Source: CAWCDJ01 sp963836015
Lineage (GTDB): Bacteria > Acidobacteriota > Terriglobia > Bryobacterales > Bryobacteraceae
Length of the DNA: 64,000 bases
NCBI GenBank assembly: GCA_963836015.1
Contig: CAWIIF010000011.1
Span: forward strand, 124,001 to 188,000
Direction: 5' to 3'
Part shown: one piece after another, positions 35,556 to 44,726 of the stretch
How the letters are laid out: each line of letters starts with the position of its first letter
Numbering within the stretch: position 1 is the stretch's first letter
Notes under the pieces: model-generated
Database searches by the model: none
Told to the model about the DNA's origin: nothing
What the model saw: only the letters and a program-made list of their open reading frames with translations
Program-made: the position numbers and the translations under genes

Positions 35556-36224
35556 TTAGTCTCCCGTCGTCTTCACCGCGCCTGTTTCGGCGGGCGGGTG
35601 GTGTTCTCTCGAATGCTCCTGCGTCTTAACACTATTACCTGTTAAGAATGCCGTATTCAAGGGATACACCTCCGGGTCGAAAATAACGGAGTAAAAATGC
35701 CAGACCACGATTGCCAGCGTCGCCAGCAGGGCTTCGTAAAAGTGAACCGAAGTCGCCACGTCCAGCCAGATCTTCGGCAGCAGCTTCAGCGCCAGGTTGT
35801 TGGCCCATAGCAGCAGGCCCGTCGCGATCATCACTACGGCGCCCCATACCACCGCCCAGTACTCGGCCTTCTCGATATAGCTGTGCGGGGACCGCGCCGG
35901 CTGCTTGTTCCCGAGTCCCAGGTTGTAGGCGAAGTTCGCCATCGCCTCGCGCGGATCGTTGGTGTTCGGCAGCATCTCTTTCCAGTGTTCCCGCAGCTTG
36001 CGGTTCACGATCAGAGAGACCAGGTGAGTCACCGTCACCAGTATGAAGACGACAGCAGCGATGCGATGGATCAGGCTGCGCACCGAGACCTTGCCCTCCA
36101 TCAGCAGCAGGGGCCTGGCCCACCACTGATCGGGGAATTTGAGCGCGAATCCCGTCCATACCAATGTCAGGAAGGAGATTGCCATTACCGCGTGCTCCAG
36201 GCGCTCGAAGGGCAGCATGCGCAC
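35556..36224 (-). CDS. Cytochrome b (b561/formate dehydrogenase gamma-like), probably second part of a split fusion
   Basis: 222 aa with four membrane helices carrying the expected His residues (ERLEHAVMAISF, LIHRIAAVVFILVTVTHL, ATSVHFYEALLATLAIVVWHF). Such domains bind two b hemes and exchange electrons with the quinone pool. A GTG at 36224 and an ATG at 36218, the latter with GGGGAGG ahead of it, allow independent translation. However, the upstream nine-heme ORF runs in another frame through this whole gene without sense, and related proteins fuse the two domains; a one-base frameshift in the GC-rich run near 36225-36240 is the simplest explanation. Confidence 0.78.
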   Translation of the reverse strand: MRMLPFERLEHAVMAISFLTLVWTGFALKFPDQWWARPLLLMEGKVSVRSLIHRIAAVVFILVTVTHLVSLIVNRKLREHWKEMLPNTNDPREAMANFAYNLGLGNKQPARSPHSYIEKAEYWAVVWGAVVMIATGLLLWANNLALKLLPKIWLDVATSVHFYEALLATLAIVVWHFYSVIFDPEVYPLNTAFLTGNSVKTQEHSREHHPPAETGAVKTTGD

Positions 36225-37251
36225 CTCCCCGTGGCCGCGCCGGCGCGCGTTTGGCGGCGCGAGCCTGGAACCGCAGACGGATCAACTTCCGCAGCCAGTC
36301 GCCCGCCTGGTGCAGCGCCATCAGTCCGATGGTCAGCGGGATGACGAACAGGTAGAAGTCTCGCACCCAGGTCAAGGGCGGCGGTTCCTTGCCTCCCTCG
36401 GTCAGGTGGACCTGGCTGATCGCGAAGCGCGTGCCGGCGCCCGGATGGCATTTGCCGCAGGTTTGCGGCAGGTTTTTGGGGTTGATTGTGGATTTCGGAT
36501 CCGATGACGGCAGAATGTTATGGACGCCGTGACAGCTTGCGCAATTGGCCACCGTCTGCGACCCGGCCTTGGCCGCCAGCCCGTGGAAGGAGGAGTCGAA
36601 GCTCACCATGCGGTCCGAAGGCAGGCCGAACTTGCGCGTCAGGCGGACATCGCCGTGGCAGCTTCCGCAGGTTTCCCGGATGTGCGCCGCGTTCACCGGC
36701 GAGGCTTCGTTGCTGGGTTTGATGATTTTGTGTTCGCCGTGGCAATCGGTGCAGAGCGGGGCCTCGTTGACTCCGCGCGCCACCGCTTGTCCGTGTACGC
36801 TCTTCCCGTATTGCTCCGCCACCTCGCTGTGGCACATCCCGCAGGTATCCGGGACGCCTTTGCGAAAAGCTTCCGAGCCGGGGGACAGCAGTTCGTGGGC
36901 GCTGCCGTGGCAAACGCCGCAATCGGGCGCGCCGTCGTTGCCCGCCTTGCGAGCCAGGCCGTGTACGCTCTGGGCGTAGTCGCCGGCCTGGTCCGTGTGG
37001 CACGTGCCGCAGACGGGCTTGGGAATGTTCGCGGGGTGGGGATACTTTTCGTGAGACTCGTGGCAGGTATCGCAGGTCAGACCCGCGTGTGCGCTCTTTG
37101 CCAGTTTCTGCCCCTGGTCGTGGCAAGAAGTACACTCCGCAGGCGGCGCTGTCTCCGCTGCCTGGAGATCGGCGCCGGCTGCCCCGAGTATCAGACCCAG
37201 TAGGGCAGAACCGAGCGTGCGGCCAAATGGAGTTAAAGCCCGGTTCAGCAT
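36225..37251 (-). CDS. Nine-heme c-type cytochrome with C-terminal membrane helix (frameshifted N-terminal part)
   Basis: Signal peptide, then nine CxxCH sites (CTSCH, CDTCH, CGTCH, CGVCH, CGMCH, CTDCH, CGSCH, CASCH, CGKCH) in about 240 residues, with interspersed distal His in repeats of KSVHG. A membrane helix follows (FYLFVIPLTIGLMALHQAGDW) and a basic linker. The open frame formally continues to 35635 but beyond about 36230 it is only the shadow of the b-type cytochrome frame. The natural protein is probably a c/b fusion that links the quinone pool to periplasmic hemes. Seven bases downstream of the small membrane protein gene. Confidence 0.82.
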
Positions 37252-37257
37252 GAAAGT

Positions 37258-37545
37258 CTACATCCCGGCCGTAAACTGGGTCGATTGCATCCAGACCTGG
37301 TAGATGTAAATCGCTCCGACGATCAATCCAAAGACGACTGCGACCACGGTGAGAGTTTTCCCCCACTTGTCGATCGCGTCCAGTTTGTGCGCTACCGCCA
37401 TCTGGTTCGGCAGGGCATTGCCTTGTAGCACGTGCAAAGTATCGTCTTCGCCACGAGCCACGGCTTTACGCCAGGCGATCATCACGATCACCGCCACCGC
37501 CAGCATGATTTCGACGCCGATAAACGGCCGTAAGTCCAAATGCAT
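37258..37545 (-). CDS. Small two-helix membrane protein of the cytochrome operon
   Basis: 95 aa. Two hydrophobic segments, at about 8-25 (GVEIMLAVAVIVMIAW) and 66-86 (TLTVVAVVFGLIVGAIYIYQV), separated by a charged cytoplasmic loop. No heme motif. I do not recognise the family; position between multiheme genes suggests a small subunit or assembly factor. Ribosome-binding site GAGGTGA directly before the ATG. Confidence 0.65.
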   Translation of the reverse strand: MHLDLRPFIGVEIMLAVAVIVMIAWRKAVARGEDDTLHVLQGNALPNQMAVAHKLDAIDKWGKTLTVVAVVFGLIVGAIYIYQVWMQSTQFTAGM

Positions 37546-37571
37546 GAGTCACCTCGAGATGGAGAAATTCG

Positions 37572-37970
37572 TTATTGAATTGGCGGCCCCGGACGCAGGT
37601 TGACAGGTGCGTCCGCGGGCGCGAGGTTCTTCCTGTCAAATGTTTTTCCAGTGGCTTCTTCGATCGCTTCCACCACCGGGAGAAGATAAGCATCCAGCGC
37701 GCACTGCACCTGCTGCCGCGTTTCGCAGGAGCCGTCGGCTGCCTGGTCCACGCAAACCGAGCAGACGTTTCGCCGGATTGCTTCAATGTACTGGTGAATA
37801 TCGTCGCTGGTTACCGAACTGATGGCTTGCGCCACCTGCGGGAACAGCCGGAATAGCGCACAATGGGCAGGTTCCTCCAGACCGCATTCCCCGTCTACGG
37901 TTCGGGCGGTGCAGACGTTGCAGATCCGGTTTCGGACAATCGACTCCAATTCGGATAAACTGCGTTCCAT
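37572..37970 (-). CDS. Protein with tandem CX2CX8CX7C motif
   Basis: 132 aa from the ATG at 37970, which follows AAGGAG by eight bases. Two homologous units (about 14-55 and 69-110) each carry four cysteines with exactly the same spacing, CX2CX8CX7C (CNVC...C...C and CSVC...C...C), each followed by a short hydrophobic helix. No signal peptide, so cytoplasmic. The pattern suits two [4Fe-4S] clusters or zinc sites. Not recognised as a named family. Its place in a sigma-54-controlled cytochrome operon suggests redox sensing or electron transfer. Confidence 0.72.
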   Translation of the reverse strand: MERSLSELESIVRNRICNVCTARTVDGECGLEEPAHCALFRLFPQVAQAISSVTSDDIHQYIEAIRRNVCSVCVDQAADGSCETRQQVQCALDAYLLPVVEAIEEATGKTFDRKNLAPADAPVNLRPGPPIQ

Positions 37971-38034
37971 TCGAGTACTCCTTCCCAGAGGAAAAGCTAG
38001 TGCACGCAAATGTCCACGATCGGATGAATCTAAA

Positions 38035-38472
38035 CTATTGGATTTTGCAACGTTTGGACCCGGAAGTCCGATTTTCTGGGGGAACTGGCGCAGATTCGGT
38101 GGTATGACTGGGGGATATCCCACTTGCCGCGACTTTTTCGTGGGACGTTGTGATCCGCAGCGCCGCCGCCATAATCGCCAGTTGCACGGTGCTGATGGGG
38201 TCCTGTTCGGAGACCACGGAGACAATCCCGGCCTCCCAGGCCTGTGCCAGCAGTTGGGGATCTTTGCGGGTGATGAGAACTACGCGCTCCGGTTTGGACA
38301 AGGGGAGGGGTAGCCGTGCAAATGCCTGTTCGTCCAACACCAGCACGCATTGCTGCGTGGGGTCCGGACAATCGACGGATTCTACGTGCCAGGCGCAACT
38401 GCGGGACAGGGCTTCCCGCACCGTGGCGGCGTAAACGCCGTCGGTAATGGAAAGCTGAACCGATTGCATCAT
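38035..38472 (-). CDS. Receiver-like protein lacking the phosphorylation site
   Basis: 145 aa. The ATG at 38472 is preceded by GGAGAGGTGGAG. Alternating strand and helix segments (QCVLVLDEQAFARL, ERVVLITRKD, QAWEAGIVSVVSEQDP, TVQLAIMAAALRI) follow the order of a response-regulator receiver domain, but the conserved Asp at the end of the third strand is not present in its normal context, and the C-terminal 30 residues are disordered-looking. It may be a degenerate receiver. I cannot assign a function; second gene of the cytochrome operon. Confidence 0.55.
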   Translation of the reverse strand: MMQSVQLSITDGVYAATVREALSRSCAWHVESVDCPDPTQQCVLVLDEQAFARLPLPLSKPERVVLITRKDPQLLAQAWEAGIVSVVSEQDPISTVQLAIMAAALRITTSHEKVAASGISPSHTTESAPVPPENRTSGSKRCKIQ

Positions 38473-38502
38473 GGACGACTCCACCTCTCCGCCTTGCAAT
38501 TA

Positions 38503-38736
38503 CTACTTTTTGGGCGCGTAACCGTCCAGGCTTTTGTGCTCCTGGTAGTACTTCCCGGCGTCGTTGAGATTCTTCTGCATCTCAGCTTTGTCGCCGGGGA
38601 CATTCTTGACGTGACAGAATGTGCAGGCCTTCTTAGTTGCCTTCGTGTACTCGGGCTTGCCCAACGAAACCGTGGTGCAAGCTAAAATTCCGCCCAGCAG
38701 GATGGCAGCTGGCATGAATATTTTCAATCGGGACAT
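38503..38736 (-). CDS. Small mono-heme c-type cytochrome
   Basis: 77 aa. Hydrophobic signal or anchor (MSRLKIFMPAAILLGGILACTTVSLG, of which the lipobox-like ILAC may be a lipidation site) and a single heme site CTFCH, followed by a helix rich in Lys (KAEMQKNLNDAGKYYQEH). It is first in the operon, with GGAGG just before the start and a sigma-54 promoter immediately upstream. Probably a periplasmic electron shuttle for the multiheme proteins. Confidence 0.75.
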   Translation of the reverse strand: MSRLKIFMPAAILLGGILACTTVSLGKPEYTKATKKACTFCHVKNVPGDKAEMQKNLNDAGKYYQEHKSLDGYAPKK

Positions 38737-38758
38737 GATGCCTCCACCGGACAAGGTA

Positions 38759-38773
38759 GCAATTGCATCGCCA
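38759..38773 (-). promoter_or_regulatory. Sigma-54 (-24/-12) promoter of the cytochrome operon
   Basis: On the minus strand TGGC, seven bases, TTGC, then T: the exact spacing of the sigma-54 consensus (TGGCACG-N4-TTGC). The transcription start would be near 38747, just before the GGAGG of the first gene. A sigma-54 activator gene is divergent and adjacent. Confidence 0.75.
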
Positions 38774-38858
38774 CCCACTATCCCACTGGTTTCCATCGGC
38801 TTCGACGACTTACCCGCGTCGGTGAGGGTGATTCCCCCCGAAAGAAACGCCCGGTTGG

Positions 38859-38868
38859 GCCAATTGGC
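38859..38868. promoter_or_regulatory. Palindrome GCCAATTGGC, candidate activator site
   Basis: A perfect 10-base palindrome about 110 bases upstream of the predicted sigma-54 start site, the usual distance for an enhancer bound by the activator. Only one full copy is seen, so the assignment is tentative. Confidence 0.4.
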
Positions 38869-38881
38869 GCACATAACCGCT

Positions 38882-38890
38882 TGCTATAAT
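38882..38890 (+). promoter_or_regulatory. Extended -10 box of the sigma-54 activator gene
   Basis: TGCTATAAT, an extended -10 with perfect hexamer, 27 bases before the ATG of the activator. TTGGCG at 38864-38869 could be a -35 with a short 15-base spacer. Confidence 0.6.
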
Positions 38891-38917
38891 TGGGTCAAGC
38901 TGCAAATTGCTAAAGTA

Positions 38918-40247
<1,330 letters not shown>

Positions 40248-40261
<14 letters not shown>

Positions 40262-41213
40262 GCGCGGGAACGAAGACCACGCGCGGCTCGGCAGGCGCCG
40301 CATCCAGCAGCCACAGCGGATCGGTACCCAGCTCGGTCAACCGGAATACGCTTCCCATCCGGACCAGTGCCCCGGGCGTGCAGTTGCACGGAAGGGCGGA
40401 ACGGCCGCCGCCGGCCAGGTCGAAGGACGTGACATTCCGGGCGCCCGCGCTGGCCAGGAACAGCTTGCCGCCATCGGCGGAAAAGGCGATACCCGCGGGT
40501 GAGGACATACTGCTGTCCGCCGCGGCCACGGACTTTCCGCCGGAACCTGCGGCCACATCGTCGAAGACCACGACACCCGCACCCGATGGATCCGCGATTG
40601 CGGCTTTATGCGCTCCGGGAGCGAACGCGGCCTCGACACCGTCAGCCAGCGTGCGATGCTCTCCGCCCGTTCCGTATAGGATCACCTTGCCGCCCGACGC
40701 GCGCAACAGGTAGGCGCCGTCGTCACTCACGGCCGAAGAAACGGTATGGAGGGAGGGCAGGCGCGAGGGGCGCGCCAGTTCCGCGGCCAAATCGATAGTG
40801 CCGGCCGTCACGGGTGCGCCCGGAAGCCCGGTGATGATCGTGGCCCGGTTGCGCGCGAACAGCGCCGCCGCCGATCCCGAAGGGCTGAAGACGACGCTCT
40901 GCGGCGCGATCGTCGCTCCGTTGAACGACAACTCCGCGGCGGCTCCCGCATCGATCCGCAGGAAGTGCAGCGACCCATCCGCGGCGACCGCCACAGCCGA
41001 ATCCAGCCGCGGCGCCACCCACACGTTGGAGGCCGGGAACCCGAGATCGATCGGGCCGCCGATCACCGACGCGCCGGGCACGCCCACGACCGGGCGCAGG
41101 GTGCGTCCCGCCCTGTCGAATACATAGCCCGAGACCGGACCCGCGATATGGCCCTGCTGCGCAAAAGCCAGTCCGCCCGCCAGAATCAGAAACCCCGTCA
41201 TCCATCGCATCAT
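40248..41213 (-). CDS. Exported beta-propeller-like protein
   Basis: 321 aa. Signal peptide (MMRWMTGFLILAGGLAFAQQ) and then about six repeats of beta-strand clusters with SPSG, SDDG, SADGGKLFLASAG, as in WD40/YVTN-type propellers. Two close cysteines (LPCNCTPG) near the C-terminus. Function unknown. Several starts are possible (GTG 41219, ATG 41213 or 41210); AAGG upstream fits 41213. Its GTG at 41219 would overlap the upstream stop as GTGA. The 3' end overlaps the activator gene by 14 bases, convergent. Confidence 0.65.
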
Positions 41214-41215
41214 TT

Positions 41216-41806
41216 TCACCTTGGAGGCCCTACGGTACCGGTTCCCGGCGTGATCGTCACGGGAGTGACCGCTGTAGTTGTATTTGTGTTGTTGCCGCCC
41301 CGGGTAGCGGCCACCACGCCGCCGGCCACCGCGGCGCCCGCCACCGCTGCCACGATCGCAATCACCTTAAGGGAGATGCCTGTAGCTACAGCCGCGCCCG
41401 CCGCGCCTGCCACTGCCGCGTTGCTCTGCGAAATGACGGTAGTGGCCGTGCGCCCGTTTTGCGACGCCGTTACCCGTATCTGGAACTTGCCCTGCACCGA
41501 GTTGGGCTGGAAGCCGTGAGCCGCGGCCTGTCCCTGGTTGTCGGTCATGACGGTGAGGGTGCGGGCCCCATTGGCGAACGTCCCGCTGGCGCCATTGGAA
41601 GGCAGGGTGAAGACCACGGCCGCGCCCGCTACCGGTTTGTGGTTCTCGTCCTCCACCTGCACGACCGGCTCCCGCGCGGTCCGCTGGCGAATATTGTTGA
41701 TGGCGCCGTCGCCCTCGACCACCACCAGGTTTAACCGCCCCGGTGCGGTCTGCGCGCCTAAAGGCAACGCCATCAATATCGCCACGAATCCCGCCAGGAA
41801 GCGCAT
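41216..41806 (-). CDS. Exported Ig-like protein with C-terminal membrane segment
   Basis: 196 aa. Signal peptide (MRFLAGFVAILMALPLGAQ), one Ig/Big-1-like domain at about 45-120 (VVQVEDENHKPVAGAAVVFTLP, DNQGQAAAHGF), then a very Ala/Gly-rich hydrophobic helix (about 145-170) and a Thr/Pro-rich tail. Big-1-type domains occur in adhesins and acidobacterial surface proteins. GGAGGG precedes the ATG at 41806. Co-transcribed with the propeller gene. Exact role unknown. Confidence 0.65.
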   Translation of the reverse strand: MRFLAGFVAILMALPLGAQTAPGRLNLVVVEGDGAINNIRQRTAREPVVQVEDENHKPVAGAAVVFTLPSNGASGTFANGARTLTVMTDNQGQAAAHGFQPNSVQGKFQIRVTASQNGRTATTVISQSNAAVAGAAGAAVATGISLKVIAIVAAVAGAAVAGGVVAATRGGNNTNTTTAVTPVTITPGTGTVGPPR

Positions 41807-41886
41807 GCTACCCTCCGATAGCCCATTATGCAGGGTGGGGCTGGAAAATACAAACGCCAGAGAACCAGCCCGGGTGTAGTACTTCC

Positions 41887-43317
41887 TTACCGCCTCAGTG
41901 GGTCTTCCACCCACGGCGGCGTCGCCTCGATCAGGCGGCCCAATTCCGGCTCCACCTCTTCCATCCGGCATTTCATCTCCCACGCGATCTCCCGGTAGCT
42001 GAAGTGGCCCTTGACCCCGCTCCGCAGCCGCGAGATGTATTCCGCCTCGGCGAAATCCATTTTGAACAGGAACCGCGACCGCGCTCCGAACGGCAGCAGG
42101 TAGTGGGCGCCGGGAGGGGGCAGCCGGTGCATGGTATCGAGCGCCTGCTGCATGGCGCTTTCGTAAAGCTCCCCCGCGCCGGCCTCCGCCACGAGCGCGG
42201 GCACGTCGTAACCGAGGTCTCCCGAGTAAGCCTGCCGGTACTTCTGGCAGCGCCGGTGCCGGTGCAGGTCGCGATAGGCGCCGACGTCGATGACCAGGTC
42301 GTAGGCGTACAGCCCGCCGCGGAACCCCGCCAGGATTTCGTCGCGGCGGGTGCGCGAGCCGAGCGCCACGTCGATGACTTCGGCGCGCTGCCGGGCGCTC
42401 CATCCGCGGGCGATCTCGTAGAGCTCGCGGAACGGGCGGGCGGTCACCGGGTAGAGCAGGGTGGCCGCGATGTCGGTGGGGGTATCGGCCGGTTTCACCA
42501 GGTCCACGCGCGGCCCCGTTTCGCCGGCGGGAGCGGGAAGGTTCTGCTCCGCCCAGCGCTTCAGGTCGTCGCGGGAGCGCATGGCGTGCTCATCCGGATC
42601 GGCGTGCCGCGCCAGGGTGGGGGCCAGCGGCTCGACCGCGGTGGTATCGTCCCAGACGCAATCCGGATCGGCCGCGCAGGCTTGCGCGATTTCGTCCGCC
42701 AGCTCCCGCAGCTCGGCATATTCCGAGGCCTTCAGCCGCCGGATCTGCTTTTCCAGGGTGCGGATGCTCGAAACCTGGCCGACGTTGGTCGGCACGCCCC
42801 AGAAGAGCAGGTACCGCGCGACGTCGAACGCGCGGGCCGCCAGGTTGCGCCGATACGCCTCCGGTTTCATGTCGTCAGGCCTGGGCAGGCGCTCGGTCAG
42901 GCGTGCCAGCGCCAGCCGGTTGACTTCCGCATAGGCCGCCAGCAGAGCTTCACCCGCCGCCCGGTAAGCCTCCCGGTCCTGTTCCGCGAACTCCGCCGGC
43001 GTGAGGAATCCGGAGCGCGAGAAGTCCTGGTAGCGAGACGATTTCGCCTGGCCGTCCCAGAGCGGCTCTTCTTCGATTTCCGTGGCCGCCAGCTCGGAGA
43101 TGCCCTCGAAGCACATCACCGTGTGCCCCAGGTCGGCGATGGAAGCGTGCCCGTACTGGTAGTAGAAGCTCTCCAGGAATTTCTGCGAGTCGTGCGAGCG
43201 CACCCAGGCGATCGAGTCGCGGATCGAATCGGGCGACCGGCTGTAGCGGGCCAGCGCATAGGCGCTCTTTTCGGGCGGCATGGGCGCCACCGTAATGACG
43301 CGTTTCGTGGGAGTCAA
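41887..43317 (-). CDS. thyX: Double-domain ThyX-like FAD-dependent thymidylate synthase
   Basis: 476 aa, about twice a normal ThyX, with two homologous halves. N-terminal half: YALARYSRSPDS, FYYQYGHASIADLGHTVMCFEG and QAKSSRYQDFS; C-terminal half: RHRRCQKYRQAYS in place of the usual RHRxxSxNExSxRY motif. Only the C-terminal half keeps RHR, and its Ser is replaced by Cys, so activity should be confirmed. ThyX methylates dUMP; a dut gene supplying dUMP is divergent 17 bases away, supporting the assignment. TTG at 43317 fits homologous N-termini; ATG at 43281 with a weak GGTGG is the alternative. Confidence 0.75.
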   Translation of the reverse strand: MTPTKRVITVAPMPPEKSAYALARYSRSPDSIRDSIAWVRSHDSQKFLESFYYQYGHASIADLGHTVMCFEGISELAATEIEEEPLWDGQAKSSRYQDFSRSGFLTPAEFAEQDREAYRAAGEALLAAYAEVNRLALARLTERLPRPDDMKPEAYRRNLAARAFDVARYLLFWGVPTNVGQVSSIRTLEKQIRRLKASEYAELRELADEIAQACAADPDCVWDDTTAVEPLAPTLARHADPDEHAMRSRDDLKRWAEQNLPAPAGETGPRVDLVKPADTPTDIAATLLYPVTARPFRELYEIARGWSARQRAEVIDVALGSRTRRDEILAGFRGGLYAYDLVIDVGAYRDLHRHRRCQKYRQAYSGDLGYDVPALVAEAGAGELYESAMQQALDTMHRLPPPGAHYLLPFGARSRFLFKMDFAEAEYISRLRSGVKGHFSYREIAWEMKCRMEEVEPELGRLIEATPPWVEDPLRR

Positions 43318-43322
43318 GACGT

Positions 43323-43329
43323 TATCATA
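43323..43329. promoter_or_regulatory. Shared divergent -10 box of thyX and dut
   Basis: The palindromic TTATCATAA in the 17-base gap contains TATCAT for dut and TATGAT for thyX on the other strand. Each hexamer ends about six bases from the respective start codon, so both transcripts would be leaderless and mutually exclusive at this site. Confidence 0.45.
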
Positions 43330-43334
43330 ACGGG

Positions 43335-43766
43335 GTGCAGATCCGAATCCAACGCATCCACCCCGCCGCCGTACTGCCCTCCTATGCCCATGGCCCAAGC
43401 GAAGACGCCGGCATGGACCTGCACGCGGTGGAGACGGTGGTCCTCGAGCCGGGCGTCCCGCGCCTGGTCCCCACCGGCCTGATTATCGAGCTGCCCCCGG
43501 GTTACGAAGCGCAGGTGCGTCCCCGCAGCGGCCTGGCGCTCAAGCACGCCATCAGCATGCCCAACGCTCCCGGCACCATCGACCCGGGCTATCGCGGCGA
43601 GCTGCGCGTGCTGCTGATCAACCTCGGCCGCGAAAGCTACACCGTGCATCCGGGCGACCGCATCGCGCAAATGATCGTGGCGCGCTACGAAGCGGTGGAG
43701 TGGCTGGAAGGCGAGACCGCGGAATCCCGCCGGGGAGCCGGGGGCTTCGGATCGTCGGGGAGATGA
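43335..43766 (+). CDS. dut: Deoxyuridine 5'-triphosphate nucleotidohydrolase
   Basis: 143 aa. Trimeric dUTPase that converts dUTP to dUMP and pyrophosphate. All five motifs: DAGMDL, RPRSGLALK, GTIDPGYRGEL, PGDRIAQMIV and the Gly-rich C-terminal arm RGAGGFGSSGR. GTG start at 43335, 17 bases from the divergent thyX start. The last 82 bases overlap the 3' end of the hydrolase gene on the other strand. Confidence 0.95.
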   Translation: MQIRIQRIHPAAVLPSYAHGPSEDAGMDLHAVETVVLEPGVPRLVPTGLIIELPPGYEAQVRPRSGLALKHAISMPNAPGTIDPGYRGELRVLLINLGRESYTVHPGDRIAQMIVARYEAVEWLEGETAESRRGAGGFGSSGR

Positions 43767-44629
43767 GCGTTCAGGAACCGCTCGATTCGCGGACGAATCA
43801 CATTACGGTGCGTGAAGATGCTGACGTGTTCGCCGCCTTCGATCGCAAGCAGCTCGGCCCCGGGAACCCGGGCGGCAAGCTCGCTCGCCTGCGCAAAGGG
43901 AGCCATCCGGTCCGCGGTGCCGTGGACAACCAGGAGCGGCGCGGCGATCCGCTCCACGGGGTAGTGAAACGGCGCGCGGGATTGCGCGATATCGTTGCGG
44001 GTCCCCGGCAGCCGTTCTGCCAGCTGCTCGAGGGTACTTTCCTGCAGGGCCAATAAGAGTGGTCCGGCTTCCGGGTCGTTCAAGGTCCGGGCTCGCAAGG
44101 CGGGGTCCGGGATCGACCGGCTGACGGCCCGGTCCGGGTCGCTACGCATCTTCTTCCGCATGACCGCCGCTACCGCAGGAAGATGAGCGATCAGCCGGAA
44201 TAGATGAAACCGCAACGGCAGGCTCACCGCGATCGGCGCGCTGCACGCCGAGATCATGACCAGCGAGCAGCACCGCCCGGGGTGGCGCAAGGCGAACTGA
44301 AGCGCGCACTGCCCGCCGCCGGATATCGCGATCACGGCCGCCCGCGGGATCGCCAGGGCGCCCAGCAGCGCGGCGCAGAGATCGGCCTGCTGCTCCGGGG
44401 TTTGTCCCAGGGCGAGCGGCGTGCCCAGATACCCGGGGCGCGAGACGGCGATGAAGTCGAATCCGGAGGAGCCGGCTGCGGCGGCGGCCAGCAGCAGACC
44501 CTGGTCGTACCCGCCCATCGCACCGTGCAGCAGGAGCACCGAGGGTCCGCGGCCGAACCGGGCACACTCAACGGCTCCCTGCCGTGTCTCGATCATCGAC
44601 GGGGAAGGGCCGGTCGCCAGAAGTGGCAT
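43685..44629 (-). CDS. Alpha/beta-fold hydrolase
   Basis: 314 aa. Oxyanion region LLLHGAMGGYDQG, nucleophile elbow AISGGGQC (Ser in SGGG), acid residue in VVHGTADRM and His in EGGEHVSIF. Cytoplasmic serine hydrolase with unknown substrate. ATG at 44629 is favoured because AAGGGA precedes it at the right distance; ATG at 44647 is the alternative. The C-terminus is extended and overlaps dut by 82 bases tail to tail; the last 20 residues (PKPPAPRRDSAV) look unstructured. Confidence 0.8.
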   Translation of the reverse strand: MPLLATGPSPSMIETRQGAVECARFGRGPSVLLLHGAMGGYDQGLLLAAAAAGSSGFDFIAVSRPGYLGTPLALGQTPEQQADLCAALLGALAIPRAAVIAISGGGQCALQFALRHPGRCCSLVMISACSAPIAVSLPLRFHLFRLIAHLPAVAAVMRKKMRSDPDRAVSRSIPDPALRARTLNDPEAGPLLLALQESTLEQLAERLPGTRNDIAQSRAPFHYPVERIAAPLLVVHGTADRMAPFAQASELAARVPGAELLAIEGGEHVSIFTHRNVIRPRIERFLNAHLPDDPKPPAPRRDSAVSPSSHSTAS

Positions 44630-44726
44630 GGGAATCCCTTGAATCATATCAAAGGACCCCAAACACTTCAATTTCGATGGCAGATCAGGGGCCGTCGCGA
44701 GCACGTGATACCCTGAAAATCGCCGA

